DNA from: Actinoplanes sp. N902-109
GTDB taxonomy: Bacteria > Actinomycetota > Actinomycetes > Mycobacteriales > Micromonosporaceae
DNA: 64,000 bases
Direction: 5' to 3'
Assembly (NCBI RefSeq): GCF_000389965.1
Contig: NC_021191.1
Location: 8,247,501 to 8,311,500, forward strand
The first letter of the stretch is position 1, and each line of letters starts with the position of its first letter. Position numbers and translations under genes: made by a program. Positions 16,225 to 25,459 of this stretch are shown here, piece after piece. The notes beneath the pieces were generated by a model. That model made no database searches. It was not told the origin of the DNA and worked only from the letters and a program-made list of their open reading frames with translations.

Positions 16225-16653
16225 ATGACCAAGGGGGTTTGGACCGTGATCGGCGTGTACGAAGCGCGGCAACTCAAAGATTCCGGACTGGTGTGGAAGC
16301 CCGGACCTGGTGACCGGTTCGCCATCCCCGACCGTGACATGGACGACGACATCTTCGTGCTGAGCACCATGACAATCGAGGTGCACACGCTGCCTGAGGG
16401 GCAGGTGATCGGGTTCAACGGCACCACCGAGTGGGCGCTCGACGACGTGGAGCTCGACGAGGCGCTGTGGCTGCCCCGCGAGGATCAACTGCGCGAACTT
16501 CTGGGTGGCACGTTCCGCGGCTTGCGCCGTACGGATGCCGGCTGGGCGGTCGATATCACCCTGCTGGGTGAGGACCGGACATTTGCCGCCGACACCGCCG
16601 AGCAGGCGTACGCGGCGGCGCTATTGCACCTGCTGGCCGCCGCCGGCCTGTGA
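16225..16653 (+). CDS. conserved actinobacterial protein of unknown function
   Basis: A 142-residue soluble protein starting MTKGVWTVIGVYEARQLKDS, with WKPGPGDRFAIPDRDMDDDI and GFNGTTEWALDDVELDEALW. I recall near-identical openings in actinomycete proteins sometimes labelled CpaE-like, but no ATPase motif is present, so that label is not supported by the sequence. The C-terminus is Ala/Leu-rich helix. The last 33 bases overlap the 3' end of adnB on the other strand. ATG 16225 is the first sensible start. Confidence 0.8.
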   Translation: MTKGVWTVIGVYEARQLKDSGLVWKPGPGDRFAIPDRDMDDDIFVLSTMTIEVHTLPEGQVIGFNGTTEWALDDVELDEALWLPREDQLRELLGGTFRGLRRTDAGWAVDITLLGEDRTFAADTAEQAYAAALLHLLAAAGL

Positions 16654-19600
16654 CGCCGGCGACTCCAGTGCGGGCAGCTCGGTGATCAACGCGGCCAGCC
16701 CGTCGGCGTCGAGCAGGTCGGCCGGGCGCACGGTCACCCCGTCGCGGACATAGTGAAATCCTGCCCGGACGCGCGACACCGGCACGTTCGCCAGGGCAGC
16801 CCATGCCATTCTGTACGCGGCCAGTTGCACTGCGGCAGCCTCAGCGTCCGCCGCGGTGGGCCGGCGACCGGTCTTCCAGTCGATGACGTCGTACCGGTTG
16901 CCCGGCTCGGCGAACACCGCATCGATCCGGCCGCGCAGCACCACCCCGGCGACCGTCGTCGCGAACGGCACCTCCACCTCGACCGGGGTGCGGTCGGCCC
17001 ACTCACCGGCCAGGAATGCCTCCTGCAGCGCCTTCAGCTCCTCATCGGCGGCTGCCTCGTCGTCCGCCGCGCCGGGCAGCTCGTCGAGGTCCAGCAGCCG
17101 CACCGCGCCGTACCGCTGCTCGAGCCAGGTGTGGAACGCGGTGCCCCGGCGAGCGTGCGGCGCCGGTCGAGCGGGCAGCGGGCGGCGCAGCGACCGGGCC
17201 AGCAGCTGCGGGTCGCGGCGCAGCACGACCAGCTGGGAGACGGAGAGGTGCGCCGGCACGGCTACGTCGAGGGGACCTTCGCGCCGGGCGCGTTCCTCGC
17301 GTTCGGCCAGCAGGAGGGTGGCCTCGCGGCGCCATCGCGCGATCTCCGGATCGTCGCCGTCTCCTCCCGGCTCGCCGGCCTGCCCGGGTTCGCCGGACCG
17401 CTCGGACTCGCCGGGCCGCCCGGGTTCGCCGGGCCGCTCGGGCTCGCCGGGCCGGGTCGTTTCGCCCGAGGCGGCGTCGGGCGCGGCCAGGGCGGTGGCT
17501 TCGCTCGGCGTGGGCAGGCGGATCAGGTCCGCGGCCAGCCCGGCGCGCGCGGCGATCTCCTGCTCCGACTCGGCCAGGCTGATGAACGCCTGGGCCGCGT
17601 CCGGATCCGGCGCGGCGATCATCCGGCGGATCAGATCGGCCGCCGCGGCCATGGCCGGACGCCGGGCGCCCAGCGGGTCGGCCGGCCACTCCGCCGAGGC
17701 CACCAGCTCGGCGCTCGGGTTCGGGGCATCGGCGGACGGCTCGGGGGCCCAGAGCTCGACCACCCCGGCGCCCTCCTGACAGGCCGCGCGGATCTCGTCG
17801 AGGAACACCGACGGCCCGCGCGGCCGCTTCACCCCGTCCCCCCACCAGTAGCCCGAGGCCAGCAACAACCGCCGGGGCCGGGTCACCGCGACGTAGGCGA
17901 GCCGGCGCTCCTCGCGGACGTCATGCTCGCGCCAGGCCCGTCCGAACGCCGTCACCGCCGCGGCCGCGTCCTTCTGGTCCACCGCCGCCGACAGATCCAG
18001 CTGGGGCAGCCCCGCCGAGTCGCCGCGCAGCGGGAACGGCAGCACGCCGATGCCGCCGAGGTAGTTGTCCGAGCCCCGGGTCATGCCCGGCCAGACGTTC
18101 TTGGTCAGCCCGGCGACCGACACGACGTCCCACTCCAGCCCCTTGGCCGCATGCGCGGTGAGCACCTGCACCGCACCCTCGACCACGTCGACCTGCCCCG
18201 GGGTGAGACCGCGTTCCTCCTCCTCGGCGGCGGCCAGGAAGGCCAGGAATCCCGCCAGCGTGCCACCGTCGGTCTCCCCCGCGTACCGGGCCGCGACGTC
18301 GCCGAGGGCGTCGAGGTGCCCGCGCGCCAGGCCCGCGTCGCCCGCGCCCCAGCCCCGCACCGCGACCTCGACGTCCAGGCCGATGGTCCGTTCGATGTCG
18401 GCGACCAGGTCGGGCAGCGGCTGGTCCAGGCGTTGCCGCAGCTCCGCCAATTCCCTGCTGTACGAACGGAGCCGCAGATAGCCCTCCTGCGAGTACTGCT
18501 GAGGGGCACCGAGATCCGCCATGGCCTCCACGAGCGTGGCGTCGTCGAGCCGGTCGCCGACGATCTCGTCCGGATCCGCCGGGGTGCTCGTGGCGACCGC
18601 CGCCCGGGCCGCCGCGATGGCCCGGGACCGGCGGTGCAGCGCCACCAGGTCCCGCGGGCCGATCCGCCAGCGGGCGCCGGTGAGCAGCCGCAGCAACGAC
18701 GCCCCGTCGGTCGGGTCGGCCAGCACCCGCAGCGTGCACACCACGTCCCGGACCTCCGGGGTGTCCAGCAGCCCGCCCAGCCCGACCACCTCCACGGGCA
18801 GGCCCCGGGCCCGCAACGCCTCCTCGATCGCCGGGATCTGACTGCGCACCCGGACGAGCACCGCGCTGGTCGGACGTTTCTCCAGCGGGATCTCACCCGG
18901 CAGGGCGTCGGGCAGGTGGGCGGCCGAGCGCCACGCTTCCAGCATGGCGTCGGCGATCCAACCGGCTTCGTCGGCGTACGTCTCGAGGAGGGCGCACGCG
19001 ACGGTGCGCCGGCCCACCCGCTCAGCCACCCGCTGGGCCGGGATCAGCTCGGCGACCCGGGCACCGGCCGCGCGCAGCGGCTCGGACAACGCGTTGGCGA
19101 CCTGGAGGATCTCGGGGCGGTTGCGCCAGCTGCGGGTCAGGTTGAGGACCCACGCCTCGCGCCCGCCGGGCCCGGTGAACTCGCCGGGGAACCGGTCGAG
19201 GGTGCCCGCCGAGGCACCGCGCCAGCCGTAGATCGACTGGCACGGGTCGCCGACCGCGGTCACCGGGTGCCCGCCGCCGAACAGCGCGTTGAGCAGCACC
19301 ACCTGGGCGTGGCTGGTGTCCTGGTATTCGTCCAGCAGCACGATCTTGTAGCGGCCCCGCTCGATCGCGCCGACCTCGGGATGGTCGCGGGCCACCCGCG
19401 CCGCCCGGGCCATCTGATCGCCGAAGTCCATCGCCTCGAGCTCGAGTTTGCGCTGCTCGTACCGGCGGACCAGGGGCAGCAGGGTGAGCCGGTGCCGCTG
19501 GCGCAGCAGCACGTCGTTGACGTCCTTGTAGACCCGGCCGGGCAGCGCCTGCACGTCGGCGAAGAACCGTCCGGTCCAGGCGGCCAGGTCGTCCGCGTCG

Positions 19601-20193
19601 ACGAGGTGCTCGGCCAGCTCACCCGAGAGCGCCAGCACGTCGTCGGTCACCGTGCTGGGCGCGCGGTTCAGGCCGGTCATCTCCCCGGTGTACGAGCGCA
19701 CGAGCGAATCGACGATCTGCCAGCGGGCCGCCTCGGTGAGCAGCCGGGCCGACGGCTCGTACCCGGCGCGCAACCCGTGCTCGGTGACCACCCGGGCGGC
19801 GTACGAGTGGTAGGTCGCCACGGTCGGCTCCCCGGCCAGGGCGTCGTGCCGGCCCAACCGGCGTACCAGCTGACCGAGCCGCATCCGGACCCGGTGGGCC
19901 AGCTCCCCGGCCGCCTTGCGGGTGAAGGTCAGGCCCAGGATCTCGTCGGGGTGGGCGTACCCGTTGGCCACCAGCCAGACCACCCGGGACGCCATGGTTT
20001 CCGTCTTGCCCGACCCGGCCCCCGCGACGACCAGGAGCGGCTCCACCGGGGCCGCGATGATCGCAGCCTGCTCGGCCGTCGGCGCATGCAACCGCAGCAG
20101 CCGGGCCAACTCGATCGGGGTGTAGCGGGGCCCGGCGTCGGCACGGCGGTGCGGCCGGGGAGCGGGATCAGCGAAGAGGGAAGGTTGCGTCAC
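16621..20193 (-). CDS. adnB: AdnB subunit of the mycobacterial-type helicase-nuclease
   Basis: A 1190-residue fusion of a UvrD-like motor and a RecB-type nuclease, one half of the AdnAB machine that unwinds and resects double-strand breaks. Intact motor motifs: GAGSGKT near residue 60, LLDEYQDTS, GDPCQSIYGWRGAS, HAAKGLEWDVVSVAGL, LAYVAVTRPRRLL. The C-terminal nuclease has YDVIDWKTGRRP with the catalytic D and K. GTG 20193 overlaps the adnA stop by four bases; an upstream in-frame ATG at 20259 lies inside adnA and is less likely. A Gly-Glu-Pro repeat insertion lies near residues 908-946, on the linker before the nuclease. Confidence 0.92.
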   Translation of the reverse strand: MTQPSLFADPAPRPHRRADAGPRYTPIELARLLRLHAPTAEQAAIIAAPVEPLLVVAGAGSGKTETMASRVVWLVANGYAHPDEILGLTFTRKAAGELAHRVRMRLGQLVRRLGRHDALAGEPTVATYHSYAARVVTEHGLRAGYEPSARLLTEAARWQIVDSLVRSYTGEMTGLNRAPSTVTDDVLALSGELAEHLVDADDLAAWTGRFFADVQALPGRVYKDVNDVLLRQRHRLTLLPLVRRYEQRKLELEAMDFGDQMARAARVARDHPEVGAIERGRYKIVLLDEYQDTSHAQVVLLNALFGGGHPVTAVGDPCQSIYGWRGASAGTLDRFPGEFTGPGGREAWVLNLTRSWRNRPEILQVANALSEPLRAAGARVAELIPAQRVAERVGRRTVACALLETYADEAGWIADAMLEAWRSAAHLPDALPGEIPLEKRPTSAVLVRVRSQIPAIEEALRARGLPVEVVGLGGLLDTPEVRDVVCTLRVLADPTDGASLLRLLTGARWRIGPRDLVALHRRSRAIAAARAAVATSTPADPDEIVGDRLDDATLVEAMADLGAPQQYSQEGYLRLRSYSRELAELRQRLDQPLPDLVADIERTIGLDVEVAVRGWGAGDAGLARGHLDALGDVAARYAGETDGGTLAGFLAFLAAAEEEERGLTPGQVDVVEGAVQVLTAHAAKGLEWDVVSVAGLTKNVWPGMTRGSDNYLGGIGVLPFPLRGDSAGLPQLDLSAAVDQKDAAAAVTAFGRAWREHDVREERRLAYVAVTRPRRLLLASGYWWGDGVKRPRGPSVFLDEIRAACQEGAGVVELWAPEPSADAPNPSAELVASAEWPADPLGARRPAMAAAADLIRRMIAAPDPDAAQAFISLAESEQEIAARAGLAADLIRLPTPSEATALAAPDAASGETTRPGEPERPGEPGRPGESERSGEPGQAGEPGGDGDDPEIARWRREATLLLAEREERARREGPLDVAVPAHLSVSQLVVLRRDPQLLARSLRRPLPARPAPHARRGTAFHTWLEQRYGAVRLLDLDELPGAADDEAAADEELKALQEAFLAGEWADRTPVEVEVPFATTVAGVVLRGRIDAVFAEPGNRYDVIDWKTGRRPTAADAEAAAVQLAAYRMAWAALANVPVSRVRAGFHYVRDGVTVRPADLLDADGLAALITELPALESPASQAGGGQQVQ

Positions 20194-23100
20194 GGCTCCA
20201 CTACCTGGCGTCCCTGACCGCTGACCGGGCAGCTGGTGCGGACCGGGCACACCCGGCACTTCGCGTTCGCCACGGCGGAGAAGGTCGCCGCGGCCATGGT
20301 GTCAGCGGTGCGGCGGACCATCGCATAAGCCCACTGCGGATCCTCGGCCTCCGCCAGCGGAAGCTGCATCTGCTCCCGCGCCTCCTTGCTGGGACCCAGC
20401 TGCACCAGCGCCGCCCCACCGCTCTCGGCGCCGGCGCTCAACTCGTCGAACGCCCCGGCGTCGACGGCAGCCTGGTAACCGGCCAGCTGAGCGTGCTCCT
20501 CGATGTCGGAGCCGGACACGGTGGTGGACTTGCCGGTCTTCAGGTCGATGACCACCAGCCGGCCCTGCTCGTCCACCTCCAGCCGGTCAACCCGCCCGGT
20601 CAGCTGGATCGGCCGGCCCGGATCGTCGAGCCGCACGGTGAACTCGTGCTCGATCGCCAGCAGCCGCCGCGGGTTCTTGGCCAGCCACCGCAGCAGCTTG
20701 TCCACCATGTCCTGGGCCCGTTCCTGCTCCGGCCCGGCCAGCCACCGAGCGGCCAGCTCGATCGCATCGAACCGCGCCGACACGTACTCGACGAGCCGCT
20801 CCCTGTCGGCGTTCGCATCCTCGGCCAGCATCGCCGCGGCGTGCACCAGGTTGCCCACCCCCTGAGCGGGCCCGGCGGGCGCAGCACCACCGTGCCGCTC
20901 CAGCAACCACCGCAGACTGCACCGCAGCGCGCTGTCCATCGCCGACGGCGTCACCTTGACCGGCTCGCCCTCGTCCACCAGCGGCCGGTCATCCGACAGC
21001 GCCCGCAACCCCCACCACTCATCCGGATGCGCCCCCGGCACCCCGGCCCGGGCCAGCTTCGCCAACTCCACCGCCGCCGCATGCCGCCGGCCCGGCGTCG
21101 CCTCCACCGAGACCACCACGGTACGGAGCTCAGCCACCAGCGCCGACAACGTCAACGCCCGCGGCGCCCTGCTCACCGGCGCACCGAAGTCCTCCACCGG
21201 CGGCAGCAGATCAGCCGGATCGCCCGCCGGCATCGCCCCGCTACCCGCGCCATCACCGCTCGGCACGTGACCGCCCCACAGCGTGTTGCCGGTGTCCGGC
21301 TCTCCGCCGTCCGGGTGACCGCTGGACGCGCCGCCGTCACCCGGACCGCCGTCGGGGCCGTCGCTGTCCGGGCCGCCGTCGGGGCCCGCGCTGTCCGGCC
21401 CGCCGTCGGGGCCCGCGCCGTTCGAGCCGCTGTCATCGTGGCCGCCGCTGTCCGGCCCACCGTCGGGGCCCGCGCCGTTCGAGCCGCCGTCATCGTGGCC
21501 GCCGCTGTCCGGCCCACCGTCGGGGCCCGCGCCGTTCGAGCCGCCGTCATCGTGGCCGCCGCCGTCGGGGCCTCCGCTGTCCAGACCGCCGTCGTCGCGG
21601 CCGCCGTCGTCCGGGCCGCCGGCCGTTGGAACGTCGCTCGCCGGAACGTCGCTCCTCGGACCGGAGGGCGGCGGACCGCCGTCGCCCGGTCCCGGGTCGT
21701 CGGGTCCCGGGTCATCGTCGCTCGGGTCGTCGGGTCCCGGGTCGTCGGGGCCCGGGGGTGGGGTGTCGTCGCCGGGGCGCTGATCGGGGAGGCCGAGTTC
21801 GGTGAGGAAGCGGCTCGGCTGCTCCTCCCCCTCCGAGCCGCCGACGCCCGCCGACGCCACGGCCGTCACGATCAGCCGCCGCCGGGCCCGCGTGGTAGCC
21901 ACGTAGAACAGCCGGCGCTCCTCGTCCAGCAGCGCCGACGTCTCGCCCACGACCGCGGCAGCGCCGGTGGCCGGGCGGCCGGCGAGCAGGTCGACCAGGC
22001 GTTCCGAGCCGAGCAGGCTGCCGCGCAGGCGCAGGTCCGGCCAGATGCCCTCCTGCACCCCGGCCAGCACCACGACGTCCCACTCCAGCCCCTTGGCGGC
22101 GTGCGCGGTGAGCAGCCGGACGGCCTCGCCCCGGTCGGCGCTGGGTGCGATCGAGTCGGCCGGCAGGTCCTGGCCGAGGACATGGTCCAGGAAGACTTCG
22201 GTGCGGGCACCGGGCAGCCGATCCACGAACCGCGCCGCCGCGTCGAACAGCACCACCATCGCGTCCAGGTCCCGGTCGGCCGCTTCGGCGCGCCACTGCC
22301 GGGCCCGGCCACCCTCGCCGCCCGGTTCCACCGGGGTGCCCCGGGTGCTCAGGGCGTACCAGCGGTCGGCCAGGCCACTGGCCCGCCACACCTCCCACAG
22401 CACCTGCTCGGCGGTGGCACCCGGCGCAGCAGCGATCTCGCGGGCCGTGGCGATCAGTCGCGCGATGTTCTGCGCCGGCAACGCCCAGCGGCGTTCGACC
22501 ATGTCCAGCCCGGCGGGGTCGCGTACGGCATCAACGAGAAGTTCGCCCGAAGGCCGCCGGTCGCCCGCAGCCATCGCGAGCGCCCGCAACCCCTGCCGCA
22601 GCCGCCGTTCGGCCAGCGGGTCAGCGCCGCCCAGCGGCGAGTGCAGCAGCGCAACGGCTGCTTCCTCGTCGAGGACCTCGGGCTCCAGCGCACACCGCAA
22701 CAGCAGGAGGAACGGGGCAACCGCCGGCTGCAGGTGCAACGGCAAGTCCTCGGCGTGGGTCACCGTGGGCACGCCGGCAGCCACCAGCCCCCGCTGCAAG
22801 GAGGGAAGCTGCAAGCTGGTCGACCGCAACACCACGGCCATCCGCGACCACGGGACGCCGTGCAACAGGTGCGCCTCCCGCAGCGCATGCGCCACGAAGG
22901 CCGTCTCAGCCGCCGGCGACCGGAACGTCTGCACGATTGCGCTCCCGGCAACCGCGCCTTCTCCCGAGGAGGCGGGAGCAGACGGCGCGCCCCCCGATCC
23001 CTCGGCCGCCGAGGAGGCGGCGGCAAAGGGCGCGGCGCCCGGAGAAGGGGCAGCCGCGGGTGGCGGGGAGGGCTCGGCGGGTGCGCCTTCCGCGGCTGGG

Positions 23101-24215
23101 ACGTCCGGGGCCGAGGCGGTGGGCAGGGGTGCCGGGGGGTGGAGGGCGCGGTGGCGGATGCGGCCGCGCATGCGGCGGGCAACCCGGGCGGTGGAGGTGA
23201 GGAGGGCCGGGGTTGCCCGGTAGCTGGTGTGCAGGGTGATGCTTTCGGCGAGGGCGCCGGTTGCCGTACGGAAGCGGGCCGGGAAGGTGTCGACCGTCTC
23301 GGGGTCGGCGCCGCGGAAGCCGTAGACGGACGAGTCGGGGTCGGCGAAGGCGACGAGGGGTTTGCCGCCGGCGGCCACGAGGGCGAGCAGGTCGATCTGG
23401 GCGGGGTCGGTGTCGGCCAGCTCGTCGACGTAGATGTGGTCGAGGCGGCGGCGCTCGGCCTCGCGCAGGGCCGGGTCGTCGGTGAGGAGGCCGGCGGCGG
23501 CCCGGACGAGTTCGGCGGGGTCGTAGGCCGTGGAGCCGCGGGTGGTGACGTCGCGCAGGGCGAGCACCGCGACGTACTCGCGGATGAAGCGGGCGGCGGC
23601 GGGCCAGTCGTCGCGGCCCAGCTGCTCGCCGAGGCGGGCGAGCTCGACCGGGCCGATGCCGCGTTCGGCGGCGCGTTGCATGAGGTCACGCAGCTGCTGG
23701 GCGAAGGCGCGGGTGGGCAGCGCCGGGCGCAGCGCGTCGGGCCAGCCCACGGTGTTGGTGGCCGCCTCGTCGCCGACCACGGCGAGCAGCTCGCGGATGA
23801 TCAGGTCCTGCTCGGGGCCGGTGAGCAGGCGCGGTGACGGCTCGCCCCGCTCGGCGGCGGCCCGGCGCAGCAGGCCGAAGGCGTAGGCGTGGAACGTGCG
23901 GACCAGCGGCTCGTGGAACGTGGGCCCGGAGATGCGGGCCTCGATGCGGTCGCGCAGCGCGGCCGATCCGCGCCGGCCGAAGGTCAGCACCAGGATCCGC
24001 TCGGGGTCGACGCCCTCGGCGATGCGCTGCGCCACGGCCTCGACCAGGACCCTGGTCTTGCCGGTGCCGGGACCACCGACCACCAGCAGCGGGCCCTCGG
24101 TGTGCTCGATCACATAGCGCTGCAGCGGGTCGGCCGGCAGCGCGGCGACGACCGGCGCAGGCCGGCGGACCAGCCGGTATGCGGGCCGGGGCACGGCAGC
24201 GGGCGTCGAGGTCAC
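20190..24215 (-). CDS. adnA: AdnA subunit of the mycobacterial-type helicase-nuclease
   Basis: A 1341-residue partner of AdnB, some 290 residues longer than the mycobacterial protein. Walker A (GGPGTGKT) is intact, but Walker B reads YVDELADTD and the following motif ADPDSSVYGFRGA lacks the usual Gln, fitting a weakened motor. The C-terminal nuclease has LVVIDLKTGKS. One cysteine in ALRCSLRWLL and three in CRVCPVRTSC could bind a [4Fe-4S] cluster, as in AddB-type nucleases. Extra length comes from a Pro/Ala-rich insertion near residues 355-425 and an Asp/Gly repeat near 815-975. Start GTG 24215. Confidence 0.92.
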   Translation of the reverse strand: MTSTPAAVPRPAYRLVRRPAPVVAALPADPLQRYVIEHTEGPLLVVGGPGTGKTRVLVEAVAQRIAEGVDPERILVLTFGRRGSAALRDRIEARISGPTFHEPLVRTFHAYAFGLLRRAAAERGEPSPRLLTGPEQDLIIRELLAVVGDEAATNTVGWPDALRPALPTRAFAQQLRDLMQRAAERGIGPVELARLGEQLGRDDWPAAARFIREYVAVLALRDVTTRGSTAYDPAELVRAAAGLLTDDPALREAERRRLDHIYVDELADTDPAQIDLLALVAAGGKPLVAFADPDSSVYGFRGADPETVDTFPARFRTATGALAESITLHTSYRATPALLTSTARVARRMRGRIRHRALHPPAPLPTASAPDVPAAEGAPAEPSPPPAAAPSPGAAPFAAASSAAEGSGGAPSAPASSGEGAVAGSAIVQTFRSPAAETAFVAHALREAHLLHGVPWSRMAVVLRSTSLQLPSLQRGLVAAGVPTVTHAEDLPLHLQPAVAPFLLLLRCALEPEVLDEEAAVALLHSPLGGADPLAERRLRQGLRALAMAAGDRRPSGELLVDAVRDPAGLDMVERRWALPAQNIARLIATAREIAAAPGATAEQVLWEVWRASGLADRWYALSTRGTPVEPGGEGGRARQWRAEAADRDLDAMVVLFDAAARFVDRLPGARTEVFLDHVLGQDLPADSIAPSADRGEAVRLLTAHAAKGLEWDVVVLAGVQEGIWPDLRLRGSLLGSERLVDLLAGRPATGAAAVVGETSALLDEERRLFYVATTRARRRLIVTAVASAGVGGSEGEEQPSRFLTELGLPDQRPGDDTPPPGPDDPGPDDPSDDDPGPDDPGPGDGGPPPSGPRSDVPASDVPTAGGPDDGGRDDGGLDSGGPDGGGHDDGGSNGAGPDGGPDSGGHDDGGSNGAGPDGGPDSGGHDDSGSNGAGPDGGPDSAGPDGGPDSDGPDGGPGDGGASSGHPDGGEPDTGNTLWGGHVPSGDGAGSGAMPAGDPADLLPPVEDFGAPVSRAPRALTLSALVAELRTVVVSVEATPGRRHAAAVELAKLARAGVPGAHPDEWWGLRALSDDRPLVDEGEPVKVTPSAMDSALRCSLRWLLERHGGAAPAGPAQGVGNLVHAAAMLAEDANADRERLVEYVSARFDAIELAARWLAGPEQERAQDMVDKLLRWLAKNPRRLLAIEHEFTVRLDDPGRPIQLTGRVDRLEVDEQGRLVVIDLKTGKSTTVSGSDIEEHAQLAGYQAAVDAGAFDELSAGAESGGAALVQLGPSKEAREQMQLPLAEAEDPQWAYAMVRRTADTMAAATFSAVANAKCRVCPVRTSCPVSGQGRQVVEP
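21295..21620 (-). repeat. Asp/Gly-rich coding repeat in adnA
   Basis: The core is a 57-bp tandem unit at 21421-21477 and 21478-21534 (two differences only) with a partial third copy to about 21558. Each unit encodes 19 residues of the form GGHDDGGSNGAGPDGGPDS. Shorter PDGGPDS and DDGG steps extend the low-complexity stretch on both sides. The frame stays open throughout. Confidence 0.9.
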
Positions 24216-24236
24216 GGCAACAATGACACCACGGCC

Positions 24237-25280
24237 CTACGACATGTTCCGGGGGTGGGCGCCGGATGCCGCCGCGGGGATGGACGCACGCAGCCGTACG
24301 GGCATCGGCACCCGGTGCACGGCCGGCGCCGAGGGCTTGCCGAGCAGCAGTTCCACCGCCTTCCAGCCGAGTTCGTAGTGCGGCAGCGAGATGCTGGTGA
24401 GCTGGGGCCGCAGCCAGGCGGCCAGGTCGGAGTCGTCGAACGAGACCACCGCCACGTCGCCCGGGATGTCCCGGCCGGCCTCGCGCAACGCCTGGTACGC
24501 CCCGAATGCCACCCGGTCGTTGAGGCACACCAGGGCCCGGGGTGCCAGGCCGTCGGCCAGCGCGCGGCGCACCGCTTCGTACGCCGGTTCGGGCCACCAG
24601 TCGCACCCGATCGTGCCGGCCGGCTCGATGCCCGCCGCGGCGAAGCGTTCGCGCAGCCCGGCCACCCGTTCGCGGCCGGCGAACACGTGCTCGGCCGGAT
24701 CGCCGACCAGGTGGATGCCGTCGCGGTAACCGGCGTCGAGCAGGGTCTGCGCGGCGGACCGGCCGGCGCTCAGCTCGTCCGGGACCACCGAGTGCCAGCC
24801 CGGCCGGGCCGCCCGGGTCAGACAGTTGAGCAGAACCACCGGATGACCCTTGAGCAGCGACGGCACCCGGACGTAGCGGGTGAACATGGCGGCGTAGACG
24901 AAGGCGTCGACCTGCCGGTCGAGGAAGTCGGAGATCAGCCGCTTCTCGACCACCGGGTCGCCCTCGGTCTCGCCGATGAACAGCAGGTGACCGTGGGCGA
25001 CGGCGGCGGCGAGGCTGCCGTGCAGGGCGCGGCCCGCGTACGGGTCCGAGGCGAGCGTGTCGGAGATCAGGGCGACCGTCTTGGTGACCTTGGTGCGCAG
25101 GCTGCGCGCCATGAGGTTGGGCCGGTAGTTGAGTTCCTGGGCGGCTCGCAGCACGCGGTGGCGGGTGTCCTCGGAGATCCGCATGTCGACGTGACGTCCG
25201 CTGAGGACGAACGACGCTGTGCTACGGGACACGCCCGCCCGCTTCGCGACCTGCAGCAAGGTCACCCTCTGCGGGGGCAT
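24237..25280 (-). CDS. LacI-family transcription regulator
   Basis: A 347-residue LacI/GalR repressor. The N-terminal helix-turn-helix is VTLLQVAKRAGVSRSTASFV with the hinge NLMARSLRTKVTKTVALI, then a periplasmic-binding-protein-like core (IPGDVAVVSFDDSDLAAWLR). It should respond to a sugar, but no sugar transport or catabolic gene lies beside it, so the target is unknown. ATG 25280 gives the standard start. The stop lies 22 bases past the adnA start codon and the gene reads toward adnA on the same strand. Confidence 0.9.
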   Translation of the reverse strand: MPPQRVTLLQVAKRAGVSRSTASFVLSGRHVDMRISEDTRHRVLRAAQELNYRPNLMARSLRTKVTKTVALISDTLASDPYAGRALHGSLAAAVAHGHLLFIGETEGDPVVEKRLISDFLDRQVDAFVYAAMFTRYVRVPSLLKGHPVVLLNCLTRAARPGWHSVVPDELSAGRSAAQTLLDAGYRDGIHLVGDPAEHVFAGRERVAGLRERFAAAGIEPAGTIGCDWWPEPAYEAVRRALADGLAPRALVCLNDRVAFGAYQALREAGRDIPGDVAVVSFDDSDLAAWLRPQLTSISLPHYELGWKAVELLLGKPSAPAVHRVPMPVRLRASIPAAASGAHPRNMS

Positions 25281-25335
25281 GGGGGCAGCTTACCGACCGG
25301 CTTCTTGACGGGGCGGCAGGCGAAGGGGCAGTGTT

Positions 25336-25355
25336 CCGCTAAACCCTTCTAGCGG
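25336..25355. promoter_or_regulatory. 20-bp inverted repeat upstream of the LacI gene
   Basis: CCGCTA, eight bases, TAGCGG: a perfect 6-bp dyad 56 bases upstream of the LacI start. It could be an autoregulatory operator. The short arms make this a weak call. Confidence 0.35.
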
Positions 25356-25399
25356 GGATTCGCCCCCTGCCGGGCCGGCCGCCCGAGATGCACCGGTTC

Positions 25400-25438
25400 G
25401 GCAGGGCCACGCGGCATCGGCCGCGGCGAGGCCCTGCC
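25400..25438 (-). terminator. hairpin downstream of dapD
   Basis: A perfect 9-bp stem (GGCAGGGCC with GGCCCTGCC) with further GCGG/CCGC pairing inside lies 21 bases past the dapD stop. No U-tract. Confidence 0.6.
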
Positions 25439-25459
25439 GGGCCCGGGTCCGTGTCTGTT

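Noticed and set aside
16753..20217. Plus-strand frame of 1154 codons opposite adnB
   Set aside because: It is the mirror of a well-supported gene; in very high GC sequence the antisense frame stays open. The translation is Arg/Gly/Pro/Val low-complexity with no domain.
20493..23837. Plus-strand frame of 1114 codons opposite adnA
   Set aside because: Same cause: antisense of adnA, with no family motif and a VRAAVGARAV-type pattern that is just the mirror of the Asp/Gly repeat.
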